This document shows positions 1 to 6,257 of a stretch of DNA of 6,369 bases, piece after piece (positions within the stretch are counted from its first letter, which is position 1; each line of letters begins with the position of its first letter). This stretch comes from Bacteroidota bacterium (GTDB taxonomy: Bacteria > Zhuqueibacterota > JdFR-76 > DREG01): contig JAUXJX010000127.1 of NCBI GenBank assembly GCA_030624545.1, positions 1-6,369 of the forward strand, read 5' to 3'. The position numbers and the translations under genes are program-made. Below the pieces are notes generated by a model, which saw nothing but the letters and a program-made list of their open reading frames with translations, did no database searches and was not told where the DNA came from.

Positions 1-403
1 AAAATCTGCTGCAGAGTTCGATGAATTTGCAGAGCAGGTTAAGAACTTGAAGAATCAACTGTATGAAAAGGACGAAGAAATCCATGCGATGTACGGGAGA
101 CTTTCTCCCGAAACGTTGGAAGCAGAGAAAGTAAGATCATTACGGGAAGCACTAGCGAACGGTGGCGGCACTCTCGAGCAGATGAGAATCGCGCCGGACT
201 CTCCGGCGGCAGGTAAAAAATTGCGGAATCTCAAATTGCCGAAACAAGTGTTGGTGGGGGCCGTCGTGCGCGGCGAGGAATTGTTTATTCCCGATGGGAC
301 ATTTAGCCTTCAAGATGGGGATGAGATTACACTGCTAGGCAAAAGAGCGGAAGTTGAGGCGGCGGCGCAGGTGCTGTCTGCGGCTAAAGCGAAAAAATCT
401 TAG
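1..403 (+). CDS. C-terminal part of a TrkA-C (RCK_C) domain protein
   Basis: The reading frame is open from the window edge (first full codon at 2) to a TAG at 401-403, giving 133 residues, so the true start lies outside. A TTG at 47 is in frame, but the frame stays open upstream and it is probably not the start. The last ~75 residues match the TrkA-C (RCK_C) pattern: 'DSPAAGKKLRNLKLPKQ', a beta-rich segment 'VLVGAVVRGEEL', 'IPDG' and 'LQDGDEITLLG'. In known families this domain binds ligands or nucleotides and gates K+ channels, K+ uptake systems and antiporters from the cytoplasmic side. The preceding ~50 residues are charged and heptad-like (FAEQVKNLKNQLYEKDEEIH), suggesting a coiled-coil linker rather than an RCK_N Rossmann fold. 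The membrane or Rossmann part, if any, is not in the window, so the parent could be a Trk/Ktr component, an ion channel or an antiporter. It converges on the uridylyltransferase gene with a 75-nt gap, and I see no convincing terminator there. Confidence 0.8.
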   Translation, partial: KSAAEFDEFAEQVKNLKNQLYEKDEEIHAMYGRLSPETLEAEKVRSLREALANGGGTLEQMRIAPDSPAAGKKLRNLKLPKQVLVGAVVRGEELFIPDGTFSLQDGDEITLLGKRAEVEAAAQVLSAAKAKKS

Positions 404-478
404 TTTTTGTAAATCAAATCCGTCTAGCACTATACAGCCATTCTTGGTGAATTTCCTTTGGCGGCGAACCGGACATAT

Positions 479-1960
479 TCAACCCAAATAGAGCCCGTCG
501 CGAAACTTTAAGCCTGTGTCGGACTTCTCAACGAATTCGCTCTCGTCCAGGGCAAATAGCGGCGAAATCTCCACGTCTCCCAAGACAGTGTGAGTACGGG
601 GATCGCGAGGAACCGGAATTCCCGCCGTTTCAAACCACCTTCCGTACAGATTACACAAATCACGAATCGCTGTTTCGCTGGAAGCATCACCGTTTGGATT
701 TTTTACCGGACTGAACTCCTCATTGCGCTCTACCTCCATCACGACCGGATTGGCCGCGAATTGCAGAGCGTCGAAGATGAACGTCTCGAACTTGTAGCCA
801 TTCGGTTCTTCAGGCTCAATCTTTTCGCCTGAAGCAGCAATATAAGCGATTTTCTTATGGGCAACATGGTACGGCAATGACAGGGTGCCCCCGGTTAGAT
901 CCTCAATGAATTCACGCTTGATGACGTGCGTGGCTATGCTGCCGGCTCCGTACATCAGAGAACCGTCATCATTTGTGGCCTGCATCTGCGCTTCAGAGAG
1001 GTCGCTGTACTCCACCACGGTCAGTTTACCGTCAAGCTTGCCGAAGACGCCCACCTTTTCATGGGGATTTTTCTTGGCCACGGCTTTGCAGGACATGTCA
1101 GAATTGACTTGAGTATGATAGCCGATGAAAATGGGGTCGCTAATCCTCGAGAGAACATTATCGACCTGAAAATAGAATACGTCTTGAATGCCACGGTTTT
1201 CCATGTTCGCCAGTGCACCGCTGTCCCGCAAGGCATTCAACGTGCCGCCATGGCCATTGGGGTTGGTAAACACCCGGTCTGGTTCAGACAATATCAATTT
1301 ACCTTTGTCATCGACAGCAGGAATCATGCTTTGCTGAAAGAAGAAGATGTCGGATTTTGCCAGGCCAAAATATTGATTTTCATCAAAAAAGGCCCTGGTT
1401 TCGGCATCATTGGTCTCGCTGGTCATAATGTACCAGGGAAGGGCGATCTTAAATCTTCTATTCAGTGCAAGAATCTTTTCGGCATGAAGCTGAAACAGGC
1501 TTTTTTTCTTCACCGGAGTGATGGGAAGCTTTCCCTTGGGCCCGTCAAATCCGAGCCTTGTACCTTGCCCGCCAGCCACGAGAATACCCCCTATCCTCCC
1601 GGCTCGAAGAGCTTCCTCTCCAAGGGCTGCGGCTTCAGCGGCACTTTTCCTCTGTTGCTCATTCCTGGGCACAGCGATGACTTCGGCAGGAGAAAGCATG
1701 CCATCTTCCTCCGGGATAGAAGAAGAGGCCAAAACAAATCTCTCCGACAAATCCTTGATCAAATCCAGGTCGATGCTGTTCAGTTGCTGCAGGAAGCTTT
1801 GCTGTTGATGCGAAGATAGCATGTTCCAAAATCGGAATACATGCTGCTGTTCATAAGAACGATATCGCTCCAAAACCTCGGCATAATCCAGCTTCTTTTG
1901 CGAAACGACCGTTTCAACTTCCTTCATGTGCGCGGTGTCCAGGCGGATTGACTTGATCAA
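479..1960 (-). CDS. UDPGP/UAP1-family sugar-1-phosphate uridylyltransferase
   Basis: This 493-residue protein belongs to the eukaryotic-type UDPGP family (UDP-GlcNAc pyrophosphorylase UAP1/AGX1 and UTP-glucose-1-phosphate uridylyltransferase). Such enzymes make a UDP-sugar and pyrophosphate from UTP and a sugar 1-phosphate in the cytoplasm. Visible hallmarks are the nucleotide-binding loop VAGGQGTRLG at residues ~128-137 followed by GPKGK, MTSETND at ~179-185, the uracil-side motif PNGHGGTLNAL at ~234-244, the VDN metal motif at ~266-268, VGVFGKLDGKLTVVEYSDL at ~303-321, FETFIFDAL at ~391-399 and EFSPVKN at ~415-421. Length and motif order resemble UAP1 (~500-520 residues). The start chosen is TTG at 1960, because it overlaps the lon stop as TTGA and suggests translational coupling. 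Only a weak GCAGAG precedes it. An ATG at 1927 (residue 12) is the alternative but has no Shine-Dalgarno sequence. It is the last gene of the hsp20-lon unit. GlcNAc-1-P is the more likely substrate from overall similarity, but this is not certain. Confidence 0.92.
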   Translation of the reverse strand: MIKSIRLDTAHMKEVETVVSQKKLDYAEVLERYRSYEQQHVFRFWNMLSSHQQQSFLQQLNSIDLDLIKDLSERFVLASSSIPEEDGMLSPAEVIAVPRNEQQRKSAAEAAALGEEALRAGRIGGILVAGGQGTRLGFDGPKGKLPITPVKKKSLFQLHAEKILALNRRFKIALPWYIMTSETNDAETRAFFDENQYFGLAKSDIFFFQQSMIPAVDDKGKLILSEPDRVFTNPNGHGGTLNALRDSGALANMENRGIQDVFYFQVDNVLSRISDPIFIGYHTQVNSDMSCKAVAKKNPHEKVGVFGKLDGKLTVVEYSDLSEAQMQATNDDGSLMYGAGSIATHVIKREFIEDLTGGTLSLPYHVAHKKIAYIAASGEKIEPEEPNGYKFETFIFDALQFAANPVVMEVERNEEFSPVKNPNGDASSETAIRDLCNLYGRWFETAGIPVPRDPRTHTVLGDVEISPLFALDESEFVEKSDTGLKFRDGLYLG

Positions 1961-4407
1961 TTCTCTGCAATAGGTTCCGGGATTCGTGCGATTTCCGGCT
2001 TCATCTTTGCAGGCTTTTTGTTGAGTGCAAGTTCAAACACTTTATCTAGCGTGTCGGCAAAATGGAAAGTAACGTCCTTTTTGGCATTCTCAGGAATATC
2101 TTCCAGATCTCTCTTATTCCGAAGCGGAGCGATGATATGAAAAATTCCCGCTCTTCTGGCTGCGAGGACCTTTTCCTTCAGCCCGCCAATTGCAAGCACT
2201 TTTCCTCTCAGTGTAATTTCACCGGTCATAGCAATGTCGCTTCGAACCGTGACGTCCTGGAAAAGGGATAAGAGGGCCGTTGCCATTGTAATGCCTGCCG
2301 ATGGCCCATCCTTCGGAATGGAACCGGCCGGTACATGAATATGTATTTCATGATTCTCGAAAAAATCCGGATCGATACCAAGCGAATCAGCTTTGGCTTG
2401 GATATAAGACAGCGCGGCCCGCGCCGATTCCTTCATGACGTCTCCCAGTTGGCCCGTCAATATCAAACCCTTTTTGCCCTTCATTTTTGTCGCTTCAACG
2501 AATAGTATGTCGCCGCCGGATGGGGTCCAGGCCAATCCGGTTGCTACTCCCGGCTCGTCTAATCTTTCGGCCATTTCATATATATATTTCGGCGGACCCA
2601 GGTATTCAGATAAATCCTTCGGCGTAATCTTGCGTGTTTCGAACTTTCTTTCGACGATTCCGCGTGCCACTCTCCGGCAGACATTCGCAATCATGCGCTC
2701 GAGGTTCCTCAAACCGGCTTCCCTGGTGTGTTCTTGAATCATCTGTAGAATCGATTTTTCATCGAAACTTAGCTGTTTCGCCTTGAGACCATGAGCATCC
2801 AGTTGTTTGGGAATAATGTATTTGCGCGCGATTTGAAGCTTTTCTTCCTCGGTATAGCCCGGCAGTTCCAAGACTTCCATACGGTCACGCAGAGCAGGCG
2901 GAACGGGATCAAGCAGATTCGCCGTGCCGATAAACAGGACTTTGCTCAAATCGAAAGTAACTTCGAGGTAATGATCGGAAAAGGTATGGTTTTGTTCCGG
3001 ATCCAGGACTTCCAAAAGAGCAGATGAAGGATCGCCGCGAAAGTCCATTCCGAGTTTGTCAATTTCATCCAGCATGAATACCGGGTTGTTTGACCCGGTT
3101 TGCCGGATCCCCTGGATAATTCGACCCGGTAATGCACCTATGTATGTTCTACGATGCCCGCGAATTTCCGCCTCATCTCGAATCCCTCCCAAAGAAATGC
3201 GGACAAATTCGCGTCCCAGGGCGCGCGCTATTGAGCGACCCAAAGAAGTCTTGCCCACGCCGGGCGGTCCGGTAAAACACAGAATCGGACCTTTCATATC
3301 TGATTTCAACTTTCTAACGGCGAGATATTCCAGAATTCGATCTTTTACTTTTTCCAGATCATAGTGATCTTTGTCTAATACGGATTTTGCTCTCTTGATA
3401 TTCAGGTTGTCTTTTGTGCTTTTGGACCAGGGCAGGTCGGTCAGCCAGTCAAGGTATGTCCTGCTAACAGTATATTCTGCGGCTCCGGGGGGCATCTTTA
3501 CCAGTCGCTCCAGTTCGCGCATAGCAGTATTATGTGCCTGCTCGGTCATTTTCGCCTGTTCAATCTTTGCGCGTAACTCATTGATCTCCGCCGTGCGTTC
3601 GTCTTCTTCGCCCAACTCCCGCTTGATCGCTTCCATCTGCTGGCGAAGATAATATTCACGCTGATTCTTGCCGAGCTCCGATTGCACTTCATTCTGGATT
3701 TTCGTGCCAACCTGGAGAACCTCGAGCTCGCGATTCATATAGATCGTCAGTTTCTCGAGCCGCTTCTTGACGTCAAATATCTCCAAAATCCACTGCTTTT
3801 CGGGAAGAGACAAATTTAGATTGCTGGCGATCAAATCACAGAGCTTACCGGGATGAGAAATATTCATTACGGCAATTTGCAATTCATCCGGCAGGTGAGG
3901 AACCAGCGTTACAATCTTTTGGAACTGGATGGTCATGTTCTTGGCCAATGCTTCCAGCTCAAGGTCCTTTTCGAAATAATCCTCAATCGGACGAATATTG
4001 CCGTCTAAATAGGGTTCGGTCTGCTCCCAACGGACGACCTCCATTCGAGATAATCCCTGTACTAAAATGCGAATGGTGCCATCGGGAAATTTGAGCATTT
4101 TAAGGACGGTCGCGACGGTGCCCACCTTATACATTTGCTCTGGCTTGGGCTCCTCTACCTCACCATCCGTCTGGGCAACCAATCCCAATATCCGATTTCC
4201 ACGCAAGACATCATTGATTAATTTTATCGATTTCGGACGCGCCACAAACAATGGTGAAACCATGAAAGGATAGATGACAGTATCCCTAAGTGGTAGGACA
4301 GGAATCTTCGCTGGAATCTCTATTCGTTCGATCTCTTTTTCTTCCTTCAAATCAGAGATGGTTTCTTCATCTAAACTTGAGTTGGAATTGTCAATCTTTT
4401 TAGTCAT
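1957..4407 (-). CDS. lon: ATP-dependent protease Lon
   Basis: Lon is a cytoplasmic homohexameric AAA+ protease that unfolds and degrades misfolded and regulatory proteins. This copy has 816 residues (E. coli Lon has 784) and appears complete. An acidic, Lys/Glu-rich leader (~1-30) precedes the LON substrate-binding domain (from PVLPLRDTVIYPFMVSPLFV at ~36 to ~225) and a helical, coiled-coil segment (~225-300). The AAA+ module has Walker A GPPGVGKTS at 380-388, Walker B VFMLDEID at 443-450, a sensor-1 region GTAN at ~494-497, LRDRME with candidate arginine fingers at ~506-511, and sensor-2 GLRNLER at ~565-571. The protease domain (~610-795) carries the catalytic Ser in PKDGPSAG (S703) and Lys in GGLKEK (K746). 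Their 43-residue spacing is the same as S679/K722 of E. coli. The ATG at 4407 has a good AGGAG (4415-4419) with a 7-nt spacer. The gene starts 19 nt after hsp20 and overlaps the uridylyltransferase start. It is likely co-transcribed with hsp20. Confidence 0.98.
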   Translation of the reverse strand: MTKKIDNSNSSLDEETISDLKEEKEIERIEIPAKIPVLPLRDTVIYPFMVSPLFVARPKSIKLINDVLRGNRILGLVAQTDGEVEEPKPEQMYKVGTVATVLKMLKFPDGTIRILVQGLSRMEVVRWEQTEPYLDGNIRPIEDYFEKDLELEALAKNMTIQFQKIVTLVPHLPDELQIAVMNISHPGKLCDLIASNLNLSLPEKQWILEIFDVKKRLEKLTIYMNRELEVLQVGTKIQNEVQSELGKNQREYYLRQQMEAIKRELGEEDERTAEINELRAKIEQAKMTEQAHNTAMRELERLVKMPPGAAEYTVSRTYLDWLTDLPWSKSTKDNLNIKRAKSVLDKDHYDLEKVKDRILEYLAVRKLKSDMKGPILCFTGPPGVGKTSLGRSIARALGREFVRISLGGIRDEAEIRGHRRTYIGALPGRIIQGIRQTGSNNPVFMLDEIDKLGMDFRGDPSSALLEVLDPEQNHTFSDHYLEVTFDLSKVLFIGTANLLDPVPPALRDRMEVLELPGYTEEEKLQIARKYIIPKQLDAHGLKAKQLSFDEKSILQMIQEHTREAGLRNLERMIANVCRRVARGIVERKFETRKITPKDLSEYLGPPKYIYEMAERLDEPGVATGLAWTPSGGDILFVEATKMKGKKGLILTGQLGDVMKESARAALSYIQAKADSLGIDPDFFENHEIHIHVPAGSIPKDGPSAGITMATALLSLFQDVTVRSDIAMTGEITLRGKVLAIGGLKEKVLAARRAGIFHIIAPLRNKRDLEDIPENAKKDVTFHFADTLDKVFELALNKKPAKMKPEIARIPEPIAEN

Positions 4408-4426
4408 TTTTGTACTCCTGGAAAAA

Positions 4427-4885
4427 TCAATCGGATATCGGAATTACGACAGAACCATCTTTATCTTTGCGCGCCTTGGGAACCATGATTTTCAGATATC
4501 CCTGGTCGTACTGAGCTGAAACCAATTCTTCATCAACATCCTTAGGAAGCTCAATTCGCCGGGAGAATTTACCATAGGCAATTTCGGCAATATGAAAATC
4601 CTCGCGATCTTCCTCACAATTGTCTACTCTTTTGCCGCTAATCAAAAGTTCACACTCTCTCATCTGAACCTTGACGTCTTCCTTATTCACGCCGGACAGT
4701 TCTATCTTCACTACCAAGGATTCCGTGGTTTCGTAAACATCCACATGAGGAGTCCAGCCATCCTCCGATACCATGAGCGTCTGGTTTTTCGAGATGAGAA
4801 AATCCTTCATGAGCTCTTCGACTTCCTTCTCCATTTCGCGGAGATTCTTGAGCGCCTGATTTAGGTCGTGATCTTTAAAAGGCAT
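4427..4885 (-). CDS. Small heat shock protein, Hsp20/alpha-crystallin family
   Basis: This 152-residue protein is an ATP-independent holdase that should assemble into oligomers and keep unfolding proteins soluble. The N-terminal ~40 residues are a charged helical arm (LKNLREMEKEVEELMKDF). The alpha-crystallin domain follows from W44 TPHVDVYET to ~138, with KIELSGVNKEDVKVQ at 60-74, a GKFSRRIELP strand at ~105-114, and the family signature AQYDQGYLKIMVPK at 124-137 (usual form A-x-x-x-n-G-v-L). The tail ends in the I-P-I motif at 148-150, which in this family docks into neighbouring subunits. Length is typical. The ATG at 4885 has a strong GGAGGG (complement of 4891-4896) with a 5-nt spacer. 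It is the first gene of the unit with lon, which fits a hold-then-degrade role under stress. No CIRCE inverted repeat is seen upstream. Confidence 0.96.
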   Translation of the reverse strand: MPFKDHDLNQALKNLREMEKEVEELMKDFLISKNQTLMVSEDGWTPHVDVYETTESLVVKIELSGVNKEDVKVQMRECELLISGKRVDNCEEDREDFHIAEIAYGKFSRRIELPKDVDEELVSAQYDQGYLKIMVPKARKDKDGSVVIPISD

Positions 4886-4903
4886 GTCAGCCCTCCAACG
4901 TGA

Positions 4904-4938
4904 TTTCTCTTTGATATACTCATTTAGAACGGTGACAA
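4904..4938 (-). promoter_or_regulatory. Candidate sigma70-type promoter of hsp20-lon-UDPGP
   Basis: On the minus strand, TTGTCA (complement of 4933-4938; 5 of 6 to TTGACA) is followed after 16 nt by TATCAA (complement of 4911-4916; 4 of 6 to TATAAT). Transcription would start near 4904, giving a leader of about 19 nt that includes the GGAGGG ribosome site. It lies downstream of the terminator of the neighbouring gene, where a promoter is needed. An overlapping TATATC (4913-4918) would have only a 14-nt spacer. I see no clear sigma32-type box. This is a by-eye match in AT-rich DNA. Confidence 0.4.
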
Positions 4939-5095
4939 AAAATGCTGAGGTGAATAATAATCCTGATAAAAATAATAAAACAAGAATGAATTGACTATTA
5001 AAATATATCGCTCCTTTTTCTCAATAGCATAATTTTGTTCGTAATTGTAAGCCCAGGAATACGCGAGTGATTTAGGCAAAAGTTATCTATGGGCG

Positions 5096-5129
5096 GAAAA
5101 AGGAAAAGGGAGAACCGAAGTTCTCCCTT
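5096..5129 (-). terminator. Rho-independent terminator with cUUCGg tetraloop
   Basis: Positions 5106-5115 and 5120-5129 pair perfectly as a 10-bp stem. Read on the minus strand the stem is AAGGGAGAAC / GTTCTCCCTT, closing on a TTCG loop, so the RNA carries the extra-stable c(UUCG)g tetraloop. The stem is followed on the minus strand by a pyrimidine tract CCTTTTCCTTTTTCC-like (about 5105-5090) rich in T. It lies ~54 nt past the stop of the DksA-like gene and so should end that transcript before the hsp20 promoter. On the plus strand the stem is not followed by a T-run. Confidence 0.85.
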
Positions 5130-5182
5130 GTTGCTCACAAAATATTGGTATGGTTCGTTAAAGGGATAAGCTATTTTCAAAC

Positions 5183-5596
5183 CTATTCATCAAATTCGAA
5201 CATTTCCGAAGGGATTGCAGAAGGACCCCTATGATTGATAACTCGATTTTGTTGTCTTTCCAGTTTGTTCTTACAATCGATACATAGTTTCGCCGCGGGA
5301 ACCGCCTCCAGACGCTCGAAGGAAATCTGCTTATCGCATTCTTCGCAAATCCCATATTCACCCTTCTCAATACTGCTCAAAGATTCGATCGTTATTTCCA
5401 ATTCTTTGGCCAAGTCACTTTCCTTTGACATCAGACTATTCACTGCATCATCCAGGGTTACCCGATCGACCCAATCAGCAACGTTCTCTTCCTGTAATTT
5501 CCCAATATCGTCAGAACTGGCTCCAAATTGCCGGAGAATCTCCTGTTGTCTCTCGAGCAGCAGTTTCTTTAGAGTAGCCAACTGTTTCTTCGTCAT
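5183..5596 (-). CDS. DksA/TraR-family C4 zinc-finger protein (RNA polymerase-binding regulator)
   Basis: This 137-residue protein resembles DksA/TraR-type regulators, which insert a coiled coil into the RNA polymerase secondary channel and modulate promoters, often together with ppGpp. Residues ~3-70 form two charged helices around the tip sequence ADWVDRV. This aligns with the DPVDRA tip of E. coli DksA, keeping both aspartates (D41, D44) but with Val46 where DksA has Ala. The C4 zinc finger is complete: C84-x2-C87 and C105-x2-C108 in GICEEC...LCIDC, with FERLEAVPAAKLCIDCK close to the DksA consensus. An acidic tail (~116-137) follows the finger. Length is close to E. coli DksA (151). The ATG at 5596 has AAGGA (complement of 5604-5608) with a 7-nt spacer. 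It is apparently monocistronic: a strong terminator follows, and a long noncoding region precedes it. A DksA paralogue with another role cannot be excluded. Confidence 0.93.
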   Translation of the reverse strand: MTKKQLATLKKLLLERQQEILRQFGASSDDIGKLQEENVADWVDRVTLDDAVNSLMSKESDLAKELEITIESLSSIEKGEYGICEECDKQISFERLEAVPAAKLCIDCKNKLERQQNRVINHRGPSAIPSEMFEFDE

Positions 5597-5711
5597 AGCA
5601 GCGTCCTTAACAATTCAGAGTTCACAACAATAAAAGCCGTCTTCTTCTTCCAACGAAAAACGAAGATGTATACTTTTCTCTCTGCTGATTTGTTTCCTTT
5701 TTTAGACTTGA

Positions 5712-5740
5712 TTTATATCGCTTACAAAATCATTATCCAC
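5712..5740 (-). promoter_or_regulatory. Weak candidate promoter of the DksA-like gene
   Basis: On the minus strand a TATAAA (complement of 5712-5717; 5 of 6 to TATAAT) lies ~115 nt upstream of the DksA-like start. The hexamer 17 nt further up (GTGGAT, complement of 5735-5740) is a poor -35. A small inverted repeat, TTCGA-N5-TCGAA at 5744-5758, sits just upstream, where an activator site could lie. The region is AT-rich, so chance matches are expected. Confidence 0.22.
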
Positions 5741-5810
5741 TTTTTCGACTACTTCGAATAATTCTTTAATAGATTTATTCTTGTTGGAAATGGAACCACC
5801 TTCACTAACC

Positions 5811-5998
5811 TGAATTATTCACCACAGAGTTCACAGAGAATTAACAAAAAATGTTAATCCTTGAAAATCAAAGTGTTATTAAGAAAATGAGTTTTCTCTA
5901 AGTGAAAACTGAGTTTTGATTTGAATTGAAGCAATTTGCCTTTAACTGCTATAAGTACAATAAGTTAAGCTCTGTGTTCTCTGTGGTTTATGAATTAT
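5811..5998. mobile_element. MITE-like element with CACAGAG inverted arms and flanking 8-bp direct repeat
   Basis: The left arm (5821-5845) reads ACCACAGAG-TT-CACAGAG-AA-TTAAC. The right arm (5964-5987), reversed and complemented, reads ACCACAGAG-AA-CACAGAG-C-TTAAC, so about 21 of 24 positions agree. The exact octamer TGAATTAT lies just outside both arms (5811-5818 and 5991-5998), 2 and 3 bp away, as a target-site duplication would. The ~120-bp interior is AT-rich and noncoding. It holds hairpins (TTAAC/GTTAA at 5841-5845/5853-5857; AGTTTTC/GAAAACT at 5890-5896/5904-5910) and a TGAGTTTT direct repeat (5888-5895, 5910-5917). No transposase is present, so any movement would depend on one elsewhere. 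Alternatives are an intergenic repeat family not spread by transposition, or a large imperfect hairpin in RNA. The structure is seen directly; the mobile interpretation is inference. Confidence 0.45.
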
Positions 5999-6257
5999 CC
6001 AGGCAAGATCCAATTTCGCCTGAGCTTTCGATCACTCATAAAGTCGTCCACAACTACGGCACCAAGTGTGTTTTCATCAACTGAACATCACGTTCCGTTT
6101 GTATCAATCAAGCCAAATTTTGCTCAAATATTGTGGGGATTTTACCGTAATGAAAAAAATGGATTATATATATATCATCAAATCGATCTGATGTCAACAA
6201 TTTATTGGCTGCATCACTTGAGGAAAAAATTGTTGGATTTGAGAAGACAAACAAATA

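Larger units (their letters stand above)
5597..6257. other. AT-rich noncoding region upstream of the DksA-like gene
   Basis: About 660 bp lie between the DksA-like start and the end of the partial gene at the right edge. The stretch is much richer in A+T than the genes on the left. No reading frame here has both a ribosome site and a recognisable protein. It contains the DksA leader and weak promoter candidate (5600-5760), the MITE-like repeat (5811-5998), and AT-rich DNA with an ATATATATAT run near 6167-6176. An 8-bp inverted repeat (6195-6202 with 6228-6235) downstream of the partial gene has a 25-nt loop and no T-run, so it is not a convincing terminator. Confidence 0.6.

Noticed and set aside
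404..478. Possible bidirectional terminator between the convergent TrkA-C and uridylyltransferase genes
   Set aside because: No stable stem followed by a T-run is visible on either strand. The T5 just after the TAG has no stem before it.
926..1819. Long 297-residue plus-strand open frame opposite the uridylyltransferase
   Set aside because: It is antisense to a protein with full family motifs, has no recognisable domain, and its composition is typical of a shadow frame.
4886..5095. Search for a CIRCE element or sigma32-type promoter upstream of hsp20
   Set aside because: No TTAGCACTC-N9-GAGTGCTAA pair and no convincing CTTGAA/CCCCAT pair is present.
4998..5180. 60-residue minus-strand open frame between the DksA-like gene and hsp20
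   Set aside because: It runs straight through the intrinsic terminator stem, lacks a ribosome site and looks like random AT-rich translation.
5995..6087. 31-codon minus-strand stretch containing VVVDDFMSDRKLRRNWILPG, considered as a pseudogene remnant
   Set aside because: It is short, bounded by stops, recognisable as no family, and the neighbouring frames upstream do not continue it convincingly.
6195..6235. Inverted repeat CAACAATT / AATTGTTG downstream of the partial gene, considered as a terminator
   Set aside because: The stem is AT-rich with a 25-nt loop, and no T-run follows on the minus strand.
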